Assembly: GCF_007858285.1 (NCBI RefSeq)
Contig: NZ_VFIL01000002.1
Coordinates: 248,001-312,000, forward strand
Length of the DNA: 64,000 nucleotides
Direction of reading: 5' to 3'
DNA from: Pseudomonas brenneri
GTDB lineage: Bacteria > Pseudomonadota > Gammaproteobacteria > Pseudomonadales > Pseudomonadaceae
Below, in pieces: positions 44,995 through 57,103 of the stretch. Under the pieces are notes generated by a model. The model was not told where the DNA came from, made no database searches, and saw only the letters and a program-made list of their open reading frames with translations. The translations under genes were made by a program, and so were the position numbers. Every line of letters starts with the position of its first letter. Positions within the stretch are counted from its first letter, which is position 1.

Positions 44995-47900
44995 ATGAAT
45001 GTTTACTCCAATGCTTTTAATTTCAGTTCATACTTAAGTGGGTCGGTCGATCCGCGTACTGGTCAATACGGTTGTCAAATCAACTTGGCGCAGTTGTCCC
45101 CTCAAGGAGCTCTTGAGGTCAATCGCAGTATTGCTTTGTCATTCTCAATGCTCGGTCCCGAGAGCTCGCTTTATGGAAAAGGCTGGCGATTGAGCAACAC
45201 AGAGTTTGATCTTGCTACCTCAAAACTTACTTTACTCAGTGGTGAGCAATTTCAGACGCAAGGCATGCCCTCGGTCAAAGGGACGATGATTATCAAGGAT
45301 CGAAAGCTCCAAGATCTGGTGGTGAAGCGCCCGGATGAAAGTACGCTCTATGTGATTTATAAAGATGGCACGATCGAAGTTTTGCAGCGCACCAACAGTA
45401 CCCTCCCTTATCGGATCACTTCTATAAAATTCGAAAACGGTGAGACCTTAAGCTTTCGTTATTCCGAGAGTGGGGCTCTGGAACGTATCCTCAATCACAA
45501 GCAGGAAGAATTACTGGTACTGACTTACGGGAGTGGGCGCTTACAAATGGCTGATGCCCGGGTTGATGGCGGCCGTTATGCGCGTATGTTGTTTACGCAG
45601 TCTAACGGCCGCCTCACTGCGGTCACCGCTCCGTATGACCGTAATGGCGCGCCCGGGACAGCTGCCTATAATATTGTGTACAGGGATCCGTTTCGTAACG
45701 GCCTGGTTGCGATCGATCGGATGCAGCTGCCTATGGGAGGGGAGGAGAAAATCAACTACACAGAAAATGGTCATCAATATGCAAATAACCAGTTCATCCC
45801 CCGAGTGTCCAGTTGGACGCTGACTCCGGGTAGTAATCAGCCTCGTATCACCCGGACTTATGGGTACAGCCCAGGTCTTAACTTTACAGGGTTCCCTTAT
45901 GCCGGCGGTTTTCGTGAAGGCGAAGACAATTTGTATCTGGTTGGCAGTGCCTATGACTATTGGACAGAAGAAAAATACCTAGACTCGGAAAACAATGATG
46001 CGGTGCTAAGTACTACCCGTACCACCTACAACAAGTTTCACTTACTGATCGAAGAGCGAGTCCTGCGCGAGGGGACGTTGACCACGACGAGCATTGCCTA
46101 TAACACTAAACCTGGGCTCTTTCCGGCGCAGCCGGCCAATCTCCACCTTCCGAAAACCATCACCAAACAATATGTACTGGCCGCTAACCCAACAAGGACG
46201 GTGATTGAGAGTATCGAGACCGACGACTACGGCAACGAACTAAGCCGCACTGACGCTTCCGGAGTTCGCACCGAATACAGCTATTACCCGATCACTGGCG
46301 AGAGCGGCAAATGCCCGGCCGATCCTCATAACCTGTTCCAGCGTTACGTGAAGCAAGAGCGCCTCATCCCGGTTGGAGGTACGCCTGCTGCCCGGCTCAC
46401 CGAGTACACCCACACTCGCATGCCACTAACCGGCGACAGTTATTTTGTCGTGCAGCAGTCGAGCAACCAGGCCGGTGTGTTCAGCATGCAACAAACTTAC
46501 TACGACACACCTGTCGCGCTGGCCGGCCGGCTGAAGAGCACCACCAGCACCATTGGCGGGCAGTCGTTGGTCAGCGATTTCAGTTACACCATTACCGGCG
46601 ATACACTTTCCGAAACCCGCCGCCTCAAGGGGCGTGAAGGGCAATGGCTGGAGTCGGCGCGCACGCTCTCACTGGTCAACCGTCGTATATTGTCGATGAC
46701 GCGAGACGGTGGCAGCACCTTGGCCCTGGCGTTCGATGTCAGTGGCCGGTTGACGTCGGAAACGGCATCCCCCGGCAAGCCGCAGCAAGCGGCGCGGCGT
46801 TATGCCTACCATTTTGCGACGCCGACCAAACGTGCTCACCTGATCACTACCGATGCCCAAGGCAACCGCTCAATCACTTACTACGATGGCCTGGGGCGTC
46901 AGGTCGCCGAAGCTCAACTGTTGACCGGGGACCAGGAGCGTGCTGCAGGGACCTGGCTGTATGACGCGCTTGGGCAAATCAAGGAAGTGGTTAATTTCGA
47001 TTACCTGACCGACGGGCAACGCTTGCTCAAAAGCACCTACTCCTACAGTCGTTGGGGCAATGCCAGTCGTGTGACCCGTGCCGATGGCTCTGTGGTGATT
47101 GATGAATACGATCCGCAGCTCAATATCAAGCTGGAGGGCATTGAAGGCGGCGAGCGTCTGCGGACGTCTTTCAATGGGCATAATCAGCCGGTAAAGGTGG
47201 AGCGTCTCGACACGGCCAATAACAGCGTTGAAGTGGAGTCGCGTACCTACGATGGCTTGGGGCGTTGCCTGTCAGTACGGGATGTCAGCAAAAACCTCAC
47301 CGAATTTACTTATGACCCGTACGACCGCCAACTGACGGCCACGCAAAAACCGGTAGATGGGACCCCACAACGGTCACGTAAAACAGACTACGTCCCAGGC
47401 ACCAGTGGAGAAATGGTCAGTGCACTCACTATCGATGGCAAGCGGTTGGGCGCCCGTACTTACGATAGCCTGGGCCGAATGACCAGCCAGGTACGCGGGA
47501 CAGGGCAAGCCACGACCTGGGAGTACGAAGCGGGTTGGATGGAACCTATCGCCATGAACTCCCCTGGTGGTGGCCGTCAGACCCTGACTTATGACAAAGA
47601 GCTGGATGTACCGACTAAGATCGAAATGACAGGGCTACCGATCAGTCACTACCGACATGACCCGGTTACTGCTGCACTGGCTCGCTCGGAGACCAATAGC
47701 CTGGTCCATGAGGTGTTTCACAATGCGAGCGGGTATCTGGAGAAAGACGTTCAAACCGCCAATGGCACGGCGTTGACTGCAACGTATGGTTACTCCTCCG
47801 GTGGGCGCCTGCAAAATCAAGCCGCTGCCGATGGCCAGCAAAGCCAGTTTGTATACGACACCCGTGGGCGCTTTTCAAAAATGACCGCCGGCGCCATGGC

Positions 47901-49806
47901 CATTGAACAGAGTTACGACACGTTTAGCCGGCCGCAGACCCTGACCACCACCTACGACAGTCTGAAGGTCGTCACCAGGGTGTCTTATGACACACTGGGG
48001 CGTGAAGCCGAGCGCCGCTTTGAGCAGAATGGTGCGTTGTTGCAGACGATGACCAGTACCTATCACGGCAACAGCATGCTGGCGACACGCGTTCTTCGGG
48101 ATGCGAGTTCACGTGTAGTGATCGGTGAGACATTCACCTATGACGCCTACTTGCGGTTGAAGACGTACCGTTGCGAAGGTCTTGAACATCCTAAGGATCA
48201 CCAGGGGCGTGGCATCGTCGGGCAGGATTTCAGCTTTGACAGCCTCAACAACATCACCCGGGTGGTGACCACCTTTGCCGATGGCACGCAAGACACCTGC
48301 GTGCGCTATTTCACGGGCACCGACCCAACCCAACTGACCCGGGTGACTCATACCCGGCCGGTGCAGGATTTCACCCTGGCCTATGATGCGGCGGGCAACG
48401 TGAAGACGGCGCCTTCAGGCCAGGTCTATACGTACAATGGTTTTGATCAACTGACCGCAGTACAGGCCGGCCCCCTCAAGTACAGCTACCAGTACGATGC
48501 CGAGTCTCGCCAGGTAAGCGCCTCCAGAGGCAACGAGGCGCCTGTGATGCTGGCGTACTCTGGTGATCGCCTGGATGTTCTGGTTGAGGGGAGCAAAAAG
48601 ATCCGCTACTTCGACGGTAGGGATCAGGTGATGGCGCGCAGTGGTGGCGTGGATGGGCCGCAACTGCATGTCAATGATGCCGCAGGCAGTGTGCGCGGCG
48701 TATCGGCCCCGGGGCGGGCTCATGTGCGGCGCCATTACACGCCTTATGGCGACGCGCAGATACCTCTGGATGACGGTAAGGTCCGTACCATGGCTGACCT
48801 GCAACTACCGGCGTTCAATGGTCAGCGACTGGATGTTGCGAGCAATCTCTACTTCCTGGGCAATGGCCAGCGTGCCTACGATCCTGACTTGATGATGTTT
48901 CTGCAAGCTGACCCACTAAGCCCATTTGATGAGGGGGGAATCAACGGTTATGCCTACTGTGCGGGCAACCCGATCAACCTGATCGACCCCAGTGGGTTGT
49001 GGCCGAATTGGTTGAAGTGGGCGTTGACCGGGGCGGCATTGGCGCTGTCGATAGTGACTCTAGGGTTCGCCGTTCCGGGGGTTATAGCCGCAGCGGCGGC
49101 GTATACGGCGGCGGCAACTGCGGCCGCGGTAGCTACGGCTGCTGCCGCTGCTACTGCGAAAGCAGCGCTTACTACGGCAATGATAGTTCTTGCCTCCAAG
49201 CTCGCGCTGGCTACCGCTTCGGGGTTGGGTGTTGTTGGGGGGACACTGGGTACTGCGGCGCTGAGCATCGCTGAGGTCGACAGGAAGATGGGCTGGGACC
49301 GCTCGCGCCACATCAATAACCTGGGATGGGCTTCATTCGGATTTTCTATTGCTTCATGGTCTGTCAGTCTGGCAGGGGCTTACACGTCGGCAAGCCTGGC
49401 CTTTAACGCAGCAGCCAAAGCCGGGGCGGCCAAGGATTTTATCAAGTACCCCGGTTTTTTTGATACCCCGGTAGGGAGTGGCATTCTGGCAGCAGGTAAG
49501 CGCATGGTGGGTTTGAGCTATAAGTTCACCGATAAACAGGGAATCACCACGTTCAGCAAGATTTACGGTGTCACCCGTTTTGCATTGCGAACCACCAACT
49601 TTGGCCGGGCAATAGAAGCCAGAAGTAAAACGGCACCCGCAACTCCGGCTCCTGAGGCGGATCCATCAAGTTTCTCGACTCAGCCCCAGCCACAAGCGAC
49701 GGGCAGCCGTTTGACCGATATGCCGAGCAGCAGTGCCAGCTATTACCAGGCATTCAGAGACGAGGCGACACGTATTCGCCAACCGATCCTGGGGGAATTG
49801 TTTTAA
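44995..49806 (+). CDS. RHS/YD-repeat protein, 1603 aa, with Ala-rich membrane-like C-terminus
   Basis: The ATG follows GGGAG. Residues about 1-400 are a beta-rich N-terminal part (RTGQYGCQINLAQLSP). From about 400 to 1330 there are some 14 YD repeats (YDGLGRQ, YDALGQ, YDSLGRM, YDTLGRE, YDAAGNV and others) that should build the RHS cocoon. The RHS core ends YDPDLMMFLQADPLSP and GYAYCAGNPINLIDPSG (near 1330), the usual self-cleavage boundary. The last 270 residues are the variable tip: an Ala/Val-rich hydrophobic stretch (about 1345-1420), then a polar region and a low-complexity Pro/Gln/Ser tail. There is no classic signal peptide, PAAR or VgrG domain. No toxin fold or immunity gene was recognised. 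It resembles Tc-toxin C-component and Rhs effector proteins; which type it is remains open. Confidence 0.9.
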   Translation: MNVYSNAFNFSSYLSGSVDPRTGQYGCQINLAQLSPQGALEVNRSIALSFSMLGPESSLYGKGWRLSNTEFDLATSKLTLLSGEQFQTQGMPSVKGTMIIKDRKLQDLVVKRPDESTLYVIYKDGTIEVLQRTNSTLPYRITSIKFENGETLSFRYSESGALERILNHKQEELLVLTYGSGRLQMADARVDGGRYARMLFTQSNGRLTAVTAPYDRNGAPGTAAYNIVYRDPFRNGLVAIDRMQLPMGGEEKINYTENGHQYANNQFIPRVSSWTLTPGSNQPRITRTYGYSPGLNFTGFPYAGGFREGEDNLYLVGSAYDYWTEEKYLDSENNDAVLSTTRTTYNKFHLLIEERVLREGTLTTTSIAYNTKPGLFPAQPANLHLPKTITKQYVLAANPTRTVIESIETDDYGNELSRTDASGVRTEYSYYPITGESGKCPADPHNLFQRYVKQERLIPVGGTPAARLTEYTHTRMPLTGDSYFVVQQSSNQAGVFSMQQTYYDTPVALAGRLKSTTSTIGGQSLVSDFSYTITGDTLSETRRLKGREGQWLESARTLSLVNRRILSMTRDGGSTLALAFDVSGRLTSETASPGKPQQAARRYAYHFATPTKRAHLITTDAQGNRSITYYDGLGRQVAEAQLLTGDQERAAGTWLYDALGQIKEVVNFDYLTDGQRLLKSTYSYSRWGNASRVTRADGSVVIDEYDPQLNIKLEGIEGGERLRTSFNGHNQPVKVERLDTANNSVEVESRTYDGLGRCLSVRDVSKNLTEFTYDPYDRQLTATQKPVDGTPQRSRKTDYVPGTSGEMVSALTIDGKRLGARTYDSLGRMTSQVRGTGQATTWEYEAGWMEPIAMNSPGGGRQTLTYDKELDVPTKIEMTGLPISHYRHDPVTAALARSETNSLVHEVFHNASGYLEKDVQTANGTALTATYGYSSGGRLQNQAAADGQQSQFVYDTRGRFSKMTAGAMAIEQSYDTFSRPQTLTTTYDSLKVVTRVSYDTLGREAERRFEQNGALLQTMTSTYHGNSMLATRVLRDASSRVVIGETFTYDAYLRLKTYRCEGLEHPKDHQGRGIVGQDFSFDSLNNITRVVTTFADGTQDTCVRYFTGTDPTQLTRVTHTRPVQDFTLAYDAAGNVKTAPSGQVYTYNGFDQLTAVQAGPLKYSYQYDAESRQVSASRGNEAPVMLAYSGDRLDVLVEGSKKIRYFDGRDQVMARSGGVDGPQLHVNDAAGSVRGVSAPGRAHVRRHYTPYGDAQIPLDDGKVRTMADLQLPAFNGQRLDVASNLYFLGNGQRAYDPDLMMFLQADPLSPFDEGGINGYAYCAGNPINLIDPSGLWPNWLKWALTGAALALSIVTLGFAVPGVIAAAAAYTAAATAAAVATAAAAATAKAALTTAMIVLASKLALATASGLGVVGGTLGTAALSIAEVDRKMGWDRSRHINNLGWASFGFSIASWSVSLAGAYTSASLAFNAAAKAGAAKDFIKYPGFFDTPVGSGILAAGKRMVGLSYKFTDKQGITTFSKIYGVTRFALRTTNFGRAIEARSKTAPATPAPEADPSSFSTQPQPQATGSRLTDMPSSSASYYQAFRDEATRIRQPILGELF

Positions 49807-49824
49807 GGGTAACCGATGAGGCAG

Positions 49825-49866
49825 GAGCGGGAGCATGGCGCCAATGGGTTTGCGTCATGCTCCCGC

Positions 49867-49868
<2 letters not shown>
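49825..49868. terminator. hairpin between convergent RHS and FAD-oxidase genes
   Basis: GAGCGGGAGCATG and CATGCTCCCGCTC form a perfect 13-bp stem with an 18-nt loop, just past the RHS stop and touching the stop of the convergent gene. There is no long T-run, but the position between converging genes suggests a bidirectional terminator. Confidence 0.7.
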
Positions 49869-51033
<1,165 letters not shown>

Positions 51034-51037
51034 CTAA

Positions 51038-51127
51038 TGTGGGAGCGGGCTTGCTCGCGATAGCGGTGTATCAGTCGCCGAATCTATTGACTGATCTATC
51101 GCTATCGCGAGCAAGCCCGCTCCCACA
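51038..51127. repeat. REP pair upstream of the FAD-oxidase gene and downstream of rhlB
   Basis: Inverted GTGGGAGCGGGCTTGCTCGCGATAGC units surround about 40 bp with CAGTC/GACTG, a core related to the copy at 37576. It ends 20 bp from the rhlB stop, where it may end or protect that transcript. Confidence 0.92.
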
Positions 51128-51146
51128 TTTTTTACCGCATTCCAGC

Positions 51147-52601
51147 TTAAGGGCGCTTGCGTTCTACGGCGCGCAACAAGTGCGTCGGCGGTGTCTCACA
51201 GCTGATCTTGCGCCCCAGCAGCGCCTCGATCGACGGCAACTGGTACGAATCATCTTCACCGGCAAAGCTGATCGACACCCCGGCAGCACCTGCACGCCCG
51301 GTACGGCCGATGCGGTGTACGTAGTCGTCCGGCACTTCCGGCAGGGTGAAGTTGATCACGTGGCTGATGCCGTCGATATGAATCCCGCGACCCGCCACGT
51401 CAGTGGCCACCAGCACGCGGATCTTGCCCTCGCGAAAGCCTTCCAGGGTCTTGATGCGCTTGTGCTGCGGCACATCGCCCGACAGTTGCGCGGCGTTGAC
51501 GCCATCGCGCACCAGGCGTTCTTCGATGCGGCGCACTTCGTCCTTGCGGTTGGCAAACACCATGACCCGTTCCCAACCGTTGTCGTTGACCAGGTTGTAA
51601 AGCAGTTTGTATTTGTCGGCACCGGCCACGGCATAGATATGCTGTTCGACGTTTTCGCTGGCGACGTTTTCCGCTTCGATTTCGACGATGGACGGGTCAG
51701 TGGTCCACTGCTTGGCGAGGTTCATCACGTCTTCGGTGAAGGTCGCGGAGAACAACAAAGTCTGACGCTCGTTTTTCGGCGGGGTCTGGCGAATGATCTG
51801 GCGCACTTGTGGGATGAAACCCATGTCGAGCATCCGGTCGGCTTCATCCAGCACCATCACTTCAACCATGTCCAGATGCACGTCGCCGCGCTGGTTGAAG
51901 TCCAGCAAACGGCCCGGCGTAGCCACGAGGATGTCGCAGTGCCGCGCTTCCAGGTGCTTGAGCTGCTTGTCGAAGTCCATGCCGCCCACAAACGTCATGA
52001 CGTTGAGGCCGGTGTATTTGGTCAGGTCGGCGGCGTCCTTGGCGATTTGTACCACCAGCTCCCGGGTCGGTGCGATGATCAGCGCCCGTGGCTCGCCCAT
52101 GTAGCGTTCTTTGGGCGGCGGGGTCTGCAGCAGTTGGGTAATGATGGAAACCAGGAAGGCAGCGGTCTTGCCGGTACCGGTCTGGGCGCGGCCAATGGCG
52201 TCTTTGCCGGCCAGGGTAAAGCCCAGCACTTGTGCCTGGATCGGTGTGCAATACGGGAAACCCAGGTCCTGGATGGCGTGCATCAGTTCCGGGGCCAGCT
52301 TGAAGTCATGAAAGCGGGTCTTGCCCTCTTGCGGCTCGACCACGAAGTCTTCCAGTTTCCACGGCTTGACCACGGGTTTTGGCGCACGTTCGCGGCGCGG
52401 TTTTTCCACGTGTGCGGGTTCAGCGGGCTGCACGGCGGTAGCGGCTGGCGGCTGTTTTGGTGAGGCAACGGGCGCGGTTCGGCCAGGCTGTTTACCGTCA
52501 TTGCGGCTGCCGGGAGCTTGGACAGGGGCGCTGGGAACAGGGGCGAGTGGTTCAGCCTCGCTTTTACCGAACATCTTCTTGAGTGCTTTGAGCACGGTCA
52601 T
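51147..52601 (-). CDS. rhlB: RhlB, DEAD-box ATP-dependent RNA helicase
   Basis: This 484-residue helicase has a Pro/Ala-rich, charged N-terminal extension (about 1-80) before the core. The motifs appear in order: Q motif ([26 protein letters not shown]), I AQTGTGKT, Ia [28 protein letters not shown] and [12 protein letters not shown]. RhlB works in the RNA degradosome. The C-terminus is short ([20 protein letters not shown]), unlike RhlE with its long basic tail. The gene is monocistronic, followed by a REP pair. Confidence 0.93.
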   Translation of the reverse strand: MTVLKALKKMFGKSEAEPLAPVPSAPVQAPGSRNDGKQPGRTAPVASPKQPPAATAVQPAEPAHVEKPRRERAPKPVVKPWKLEDFVVEPQEGKTRFHDFKLAPELMHAIQDLGFPYCTPIQAQVLGFTLAGKDAIGRAQTGTGKTAAFLVSIITQLLQTPPPKERYMGEPRALIIAPTRELVVQIAKDAADLTKYTGLNVMTFVGGMDFDKQLKHLEARHCDILVATPGRLLDFNQRGDVHLDMVEVMVLDEADRMLDMGFIPQVRQIIRQTPPKNERQTLLFSATFTEDVMNLAKQWTTDPSIVEIEAENVASENVEQHIYAVAGADKYKLLYNLVNDNGWERVMVFANRKDEVRRIEERLVRDGVNAAQLSGDVPQHKRIKTLEGFREGKIRVLVATDVAGRGIHIDGISHVINFTLPEVPDDYVHRIGRTGRAGAAGVSISFAGEDDSYQLPSIEALLGRKISCETPPTHLLRAVERKRP

Positions 52602-52697
52602 CTCATCAATTGGTTAAGGAATGTACGCCGGCCAGTGTAATGCAAGAATCGGGCGCGGCGTAGTGTGTTGGTCATGCGGCTACACAATGCCTGGTTT

Positions 52698-53417
<720 letters not shown>

Positions 53418-53489
53418 TCAGTTAACAAGATGTCGCATGGTTGACTGTTTTGCGATGGTTCATGGGCTGAAACGGCTCAGCTGCCACTC

Positions 53490-53505
53490 TGGTACGGCGC
53501 TTGCT
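53490..53505 (+). promoter_or_regulatory. candidate sigma-54 (RpoN) promoter of aapJQMP
   Basis: TGGTACGGCGCTTGCT differs at one base from the RpoN consensus TGGCACGG-N3-TTGCW, with the required GG and GC exactly 10 bases apart. Transcription would start near 53517, about 180 bases before aapJ. RpoN control fits an amino-acid uptake operon regulated by nitrogen or by an acidic-amino-acid two-component system. The rest of 53355-53698 shows no gene. Confidence 0.75.
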
Positions 53506-53698
53506 ATGCGTAGGTCGATGTCAGAACTTTCCGAGGACGGTAACACTATCAGTGACTGCCGCCTGTGGGATACCGCTGGAATGACAGCACCAGCCTCTTG
53601 CCGCTTGACCCTAAAAAAAGCCAACACGGGTCGATATCGCCTCATAAGGGTGCGCAGAGGTTGGCGCTTCGACACAACAAGAGCAACTGGAGGTTTGA

Positions 53699-54730
53699 AT
53701 GAAGGTATTGAAGTCCACCCTGGCCATCGCGACTGCGGCGACCGTATTGGGTATCAGTGGCCTGGCCCAGGCCGGCGCCACTTTGGATGCGGTGCAGAAG
53801 AAAGGCTTTGTGCAATGTGGTGTCAGCGACGGCCTGCCGGGTTTCTCGGTGCCGGATGCCAGCGGCAAGATCCTCGGGATCGACGCTGACTACTGCCGCG
53901 CCGTGGCCGCCGCTGTTTTCGGCGATGCGACCAAGGTCAAGTTCAGCCAGTTGAACGCCAAGGAGCGTTTCACCGCGCTGCAGTCTGGCGAAGTCGACAT
54001 CCTGTCGCGCAACACCACCATGACCAGTTCTCGTGATGCGGGCATGGGCCTGAAATTCCCCGGGTTTATCACGTACTACGACGGCATTGGCTTTTTGGTC
54101 AACAACAAGCTGGGCGTGAAAAGTGCCAAGGAACTGGACGGTGCAACCATCTGCATCCAGGCCGGTACTACCACCGAGCTGAACGTTTCCGACTACTTCC
54201 GTGGCAACAACCTCAAGTACACCCCGATCACCTTCGATACCTCCGATGAAAGCGCCAAGTCGCTGGAGTCCGGGCGTTGCGACGTACTGACCTCCGACAA
54301 GTCCCAACTGTTCGCCCAGCGCAGCAAGCTGGCCGCACCGAAGGAGTACGTGGTGCTGCCGGAAACCATTTCCAAGGAGCCCCTGGGCCCGGTCGTGCGT
54401 AATGGCGATGACGAGTGGCTGGCCATCGTGCGCTGGGTGGGCTACGCCATGCTCAACGCTGAAGAAGCCGGTATCACTTCGAAAAACGTCGAGGCTGAAG
54501 CCAAGGCCACCAAGAACCCGGATGTCGCCCGCCTGCTGGGCGCTGATGGCGAATACGGCAAAGACCTGAAAGTGAAGAAAGACTGGGTCGTACAGATCGT
54601 CAAGCAGGTCGGTAACTACGGCGAAGTGTTCGAGCGCAACCTGGGCAAGAGCACCCCGCTGGAAATCGACCGTGGCCTGAATGCGCTGTGGAATAACGGC
54701 GGCATTCAATACGCACCCCCAGTGCGCTGA
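53699..54730 (+). CDS. aapJ: AapJ, periplasmic general L-amino-acid binding protein
   Basis: This 343-residue SBP_bac_3 protein has a signal peptide (ATAATVLGISGLAQA/GATLD). Family marks are KGFVQCGVSDGLPGFS, GIDADYCRAVAAAVFGD, VDILSRNTTMTSSRD and the late YAMLNAEEAGI. AapJ binds a broad range of L-amino acids for the AapQMP transporter. The start has GGAGG in front. It is the first gene behind the RpoN-type promoter. A hairpin after it may raise its level above the membrane components. Confidence 0.96.
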   Translation: MKVLKSTLAIATAATVLGISGLAQAGATLDAVQKKGFVQCGVSDGLPGFSVPDASGKILGIDADYCRAVAAAVFGDATKVKFSQLNAKERFTALQSGEVDILSRNTTMTSSRDAGMGLKFPGFITYYDGIGFLVNNKLGVKSAKELDGATICIQAGTTTELNVSDYFRGNNLKYTPITFDTSDESAKSLESGRCDVLTSDKSQLFAQRSKLAAPKEYVVLPETISKEPLGPVVRNGDDEWLAIVRWVGYAMLNAEEAGITSKNVEAEAKATKNPDVARLLGADGEYGKDLKVKKDWVVQIVKQVGNYGEVFERNLGKSTPLEIDRGLNALWNNGGIQYAPPVR

Positions 54731-54745
54731 TCGCTGATGGTTCTA

Positions 54746-54772
54746 TCACCCGGTGGGCCAACCGCCGGGTGA
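54746..54772 (+). promoter_or_regulatory. intercistronic hairpin after aapJ
   Basis: TCACCCGG and CCGGGTGA form an 8-bp stem with an 11-nt loop 15 bp past the aapJ stop, followed by a U-rich stretch. It is probably an attenuator or 3' stabiliser giving more binding protein than permease, a common arrangement in ABC uptake operons. Confidence 0.7.
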
Positions 54773-54802
54773 TGTTCTGTTCCATTTTTTGCGGGGCACT
54801 TC

Positions 54803-55984
54803 ATGCAAACTCAAATCGGCGCACCCAAGCAGAAGCTCAGCTTCAGCGATCCCAAAGTGCGCGCGTGGCTATTCCAGATCATCACCATCGTGGCGGTGGT
54901 CTCGCTGGGCTGGTACTTGTTTCATAACACCCAGACCAACATGCAACACCGGGGTATTACCTCCGGTTTCGACTTTCTTGAGCGCAGTGCCGGCTTCGGC
55001 ATCGCGCAACACCTGATCGACTACACCGAATCGGACAGCTATGCCCGGGTGTTTGTGATCGGCTTGCTCAATACCTTGCTGGTGTCCGTGATCGGTGTCG
55101 TCCTGGCGACCCTGCTCGGCTTCATCATCGGCGTGGCGCGCCTGTCACCCAACTGGATGATCAACAAGCTGGCGACGGTGTATGTGGAAGTGTTCCGCAA
55201 CATTCCGCCGCTGCTACAGATCCTGTTCTGGTATTTCGCGGTGTTCCTGACCATGCCGTTGCCGCGCAACAGCCATAACGTTGGCGATACCTTCTTCATG
55301 AGCTCACGGGGCCTGAATATGCCGGCCGCACTGGCGTCTGAAGGTTTCTGGCCGTTTGTCGCCAGTGTCGTCGTCGCTATCGTGGCGGTCGTGTTGATGA
55401 CGCGTTGGGCCAACAAGCGCTTTGAGGCCACCGGTGTACCGTTTCATAAGTTCTGGGCGGGCCTGGCGCTGCTCATCGTGATTCCGGCGTTGTGTACCTT
55501 GGTCTTCGGCGCACCGTTGCACTGGGAAATGCCCAGGCTTGCGGGCTTCAACTTTGTCGGCGGCTGGGTATTGATCCCGGAACTGCTGGCGCTGACCCTG
55601 GCGCTGACCGTCTACACGGCTGCGTTTATTGCCGAGATCGTGCGCTCGGGTATCCAGTCTGTGAGCCACGGCCAGACCGAAGCTGCGCACTCCCTTGGCA
55701 TGCGCCCAGGCCCCACGCTGCGCAAGGTCATCATCCCGCAAGCCCTGCGGGTGATCATCCCGCCGCTGACCAGCCAATACCTTAACCTGGCGAAAAACTC
55801 GTCGTTGGCCGCCGGTATCGGCTACCCGGAAATGGTTTCGCTGTTTGCCGGCACGGTGCTCAACCAGACCGGCCAGGCCATCGAGGTCATTGCCATCACC
55901 ATGAGTGTGTACCTGGCGATCAGTATCAGCATTTCCCTGCTGATGAACTGGTACAACAAGCGCATTGCGCTGATCGAGCGGTGA
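54803..55984 (+). CDS. aapQ: AapQ, amino-acid ABC transporter permease
   Basis: This 393-residue inner-membrane permease has a first helix at about 27-47. The conserved HisM-type core begins GLLNTLLVSVIGVVLATLLGFIIG, and the EAA motif reads EAAHSLGMRPGPTLRKVIIPQALRVIIPP near 300. The extended middle region (about 150-260, with four or five more helices) is typical of AapQ compared with short HisM proteins. It forms the channel with AapM. Confidence 0.96.
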   Translation: MQTQIGAPKQKLSFSDPKVRAWLFQIITIVAVVSLGWYLFHNTQTNMQHRGITSGFDFLERSAGFGIAQHLIDYTESDSYARVFVIGLLNTLLVSVIGVVLATLLGFIIGVARLSPNWMINKLATVYVEVFRNIPPLLQILFWYFAVFLTMPLPRNSHNVGDTFFMSSRGLNMPAALASEGFWPFVASVVVAIVAVVLMTRWANKRFEATGVPFHKFWAGLALLIVIPALCTLVFGAPLHWEMPRLAGFNFVGGWVLIPELLALTLALTVYTAAFIAEIVRSGIQSVSHGQTEAAHSLGMRPGPTLRKVIIPQALRVIIPPLTSQYLNLAKNSSLAAGIGYPEMVSLFAGTVLNQTGQAIEVIAITMSVYLAISISISLLMNWYNKRIALIER

Positions 55985-55994
55985 GGAAACACCC

Positions 55995-57092
55995 ATGAGT
56001 ACGCATACTTTCAAACCTGATATGCCGCCGCCGGGCAAGGTCTTCGGCCCGATGGCATGGGTGCGCGCCAACCTGTTCTCCAGCTGGCTCAACACCCTGC
56101 TGACCTTGCTCGCGTTCTACCTGGTGTACCTGGTTGTACCGCCGATTCTGCAGTGGGCGATCCTCGACGCGAACTGGGTGGGGACTACCCGCGCCGACTG
56201 CACCAAGGAGGGTGCCTGCTGGGTATTTATCCAACAGCGTTTCGGGCAGTTCATGTACGGCTACTATCCCAGCGACTTGCGCTGGCGCGTGGACCTGACC
56301 GTGTGGCTGGCCATTGTCGGCGCGGCGCCGTTGTTCATCTCGCGCTTGCAGCGCAAGGCGGTCTACGGCCTGGGCTTTCTGGTGGTGTACCCGATCGTGG
56401 CTTTCTTCCTGTTGCATGGCGGCGTCTTCGGCCTGACCAACGTGGCGACCAGCCAATGGGGCGGGCTGATGCTGACCCTGGTGATCGCCACTGTCGGCAT
56501 CGCCGGCGCCTTGCCGCTGGGCATCATGCTGGCGTTGGGGCGGCGCTCGAATATGCCGGCGATTCGTGTGATCTGTGTGACCTTCATCGAGTTCTGGCGC
56601 GGCGTACCGTTGATCACCGTGCTGTTTATGGCCTCGGTGATGCTGCCGCTGTTCCTGCCTGAAGGCATGAGCTTCGACAAGCTGTTGCGCGCGTTGATCG
56701 GGGTGATCCTGTTCCAGTCGGCCTACGTGGCAGAAGTGGTGCGCGGTGGCTTGCAGGCGATTCCCAAGGGGCAGTACGAAGCGGCCGCAGCGATGGGCCT
56801 GGGCTACTGGCGCAGCATGGGCCTGGTGATTCTGCCGCAAGCCTTGAAGCTGGTGATACCGGGCATCGTCAACACCTTTATCGCGCTGTTCAAGGATACG
56901 AGCCTGGTGATCATCATCGGCCTGTTCGACCTGCTCAACAGCGTCAAGCAAGCCGCTGCCGATCCCAAATGGCTGGGCATGGCCACTGAAGGCTATGTAT
57001 TTGCGGCCCTGGTGTTCTGGATTTTCTGTTTTGGTATGTCGCGCTACTCCATTCATTTGGAACGCAAGCTCGACACTGGCCACAAGCGTTAG
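55995..57092 (+). CDS. aapM: AapM, amino-acid ABC transporter permease
   Basis: This 365-residue inner-membrane permease is the partner of AapQ. N-terminal helices (about 30-50, 100-140) precede the core with [21 protein letters not shown] and the EAA motif [29 protein letters not shown]. It starts 10 bp after aapQ. The cytoplasmic EAA loop is where AapP docks. Confidence 0.96.
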   Translation: MSTHTFKPDMPPPGKVFGPMAWVRANLFSSWLNTLLTLLAFYLVYLVVPPILQWAILDANWVGTTRADCTKEGACWVFIQQRFGQFMYGYYPSDLRWRVDLTVWLAIVGAAPLFISRLQRKAVYGLGFLVVYPIVAFFLLHGGVFGLTNVATSQWGGLMLTLVIATVGIAGALPLGIMLALGRRSNMPAIRVICVTFIEFWRGVPLITVLFMASVMLPLFLPEGMSFDKLLRALIGVILFQSAYVAEVVRGGLQAIPKGQYEAAAAMGLGYWRSMGLVILPQALKLVIPGIVNTFIALFKDTSLVIIIGLFDLLNSVKQAAADPKWLGMATEGYVFAALVFWIFCFGMSRYSIHLERKLDTGHKR

Positions 57093-57103
57093 GAGTTCTT
57101 TTG

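Noticed and set aside
53524..53550. GAACTT upstream of aapJ as an AlgU promoter
   Set aside because: No acceptable -10 element follows at 16-17 bases, and the RpoN-type site nearby explains the operon better.
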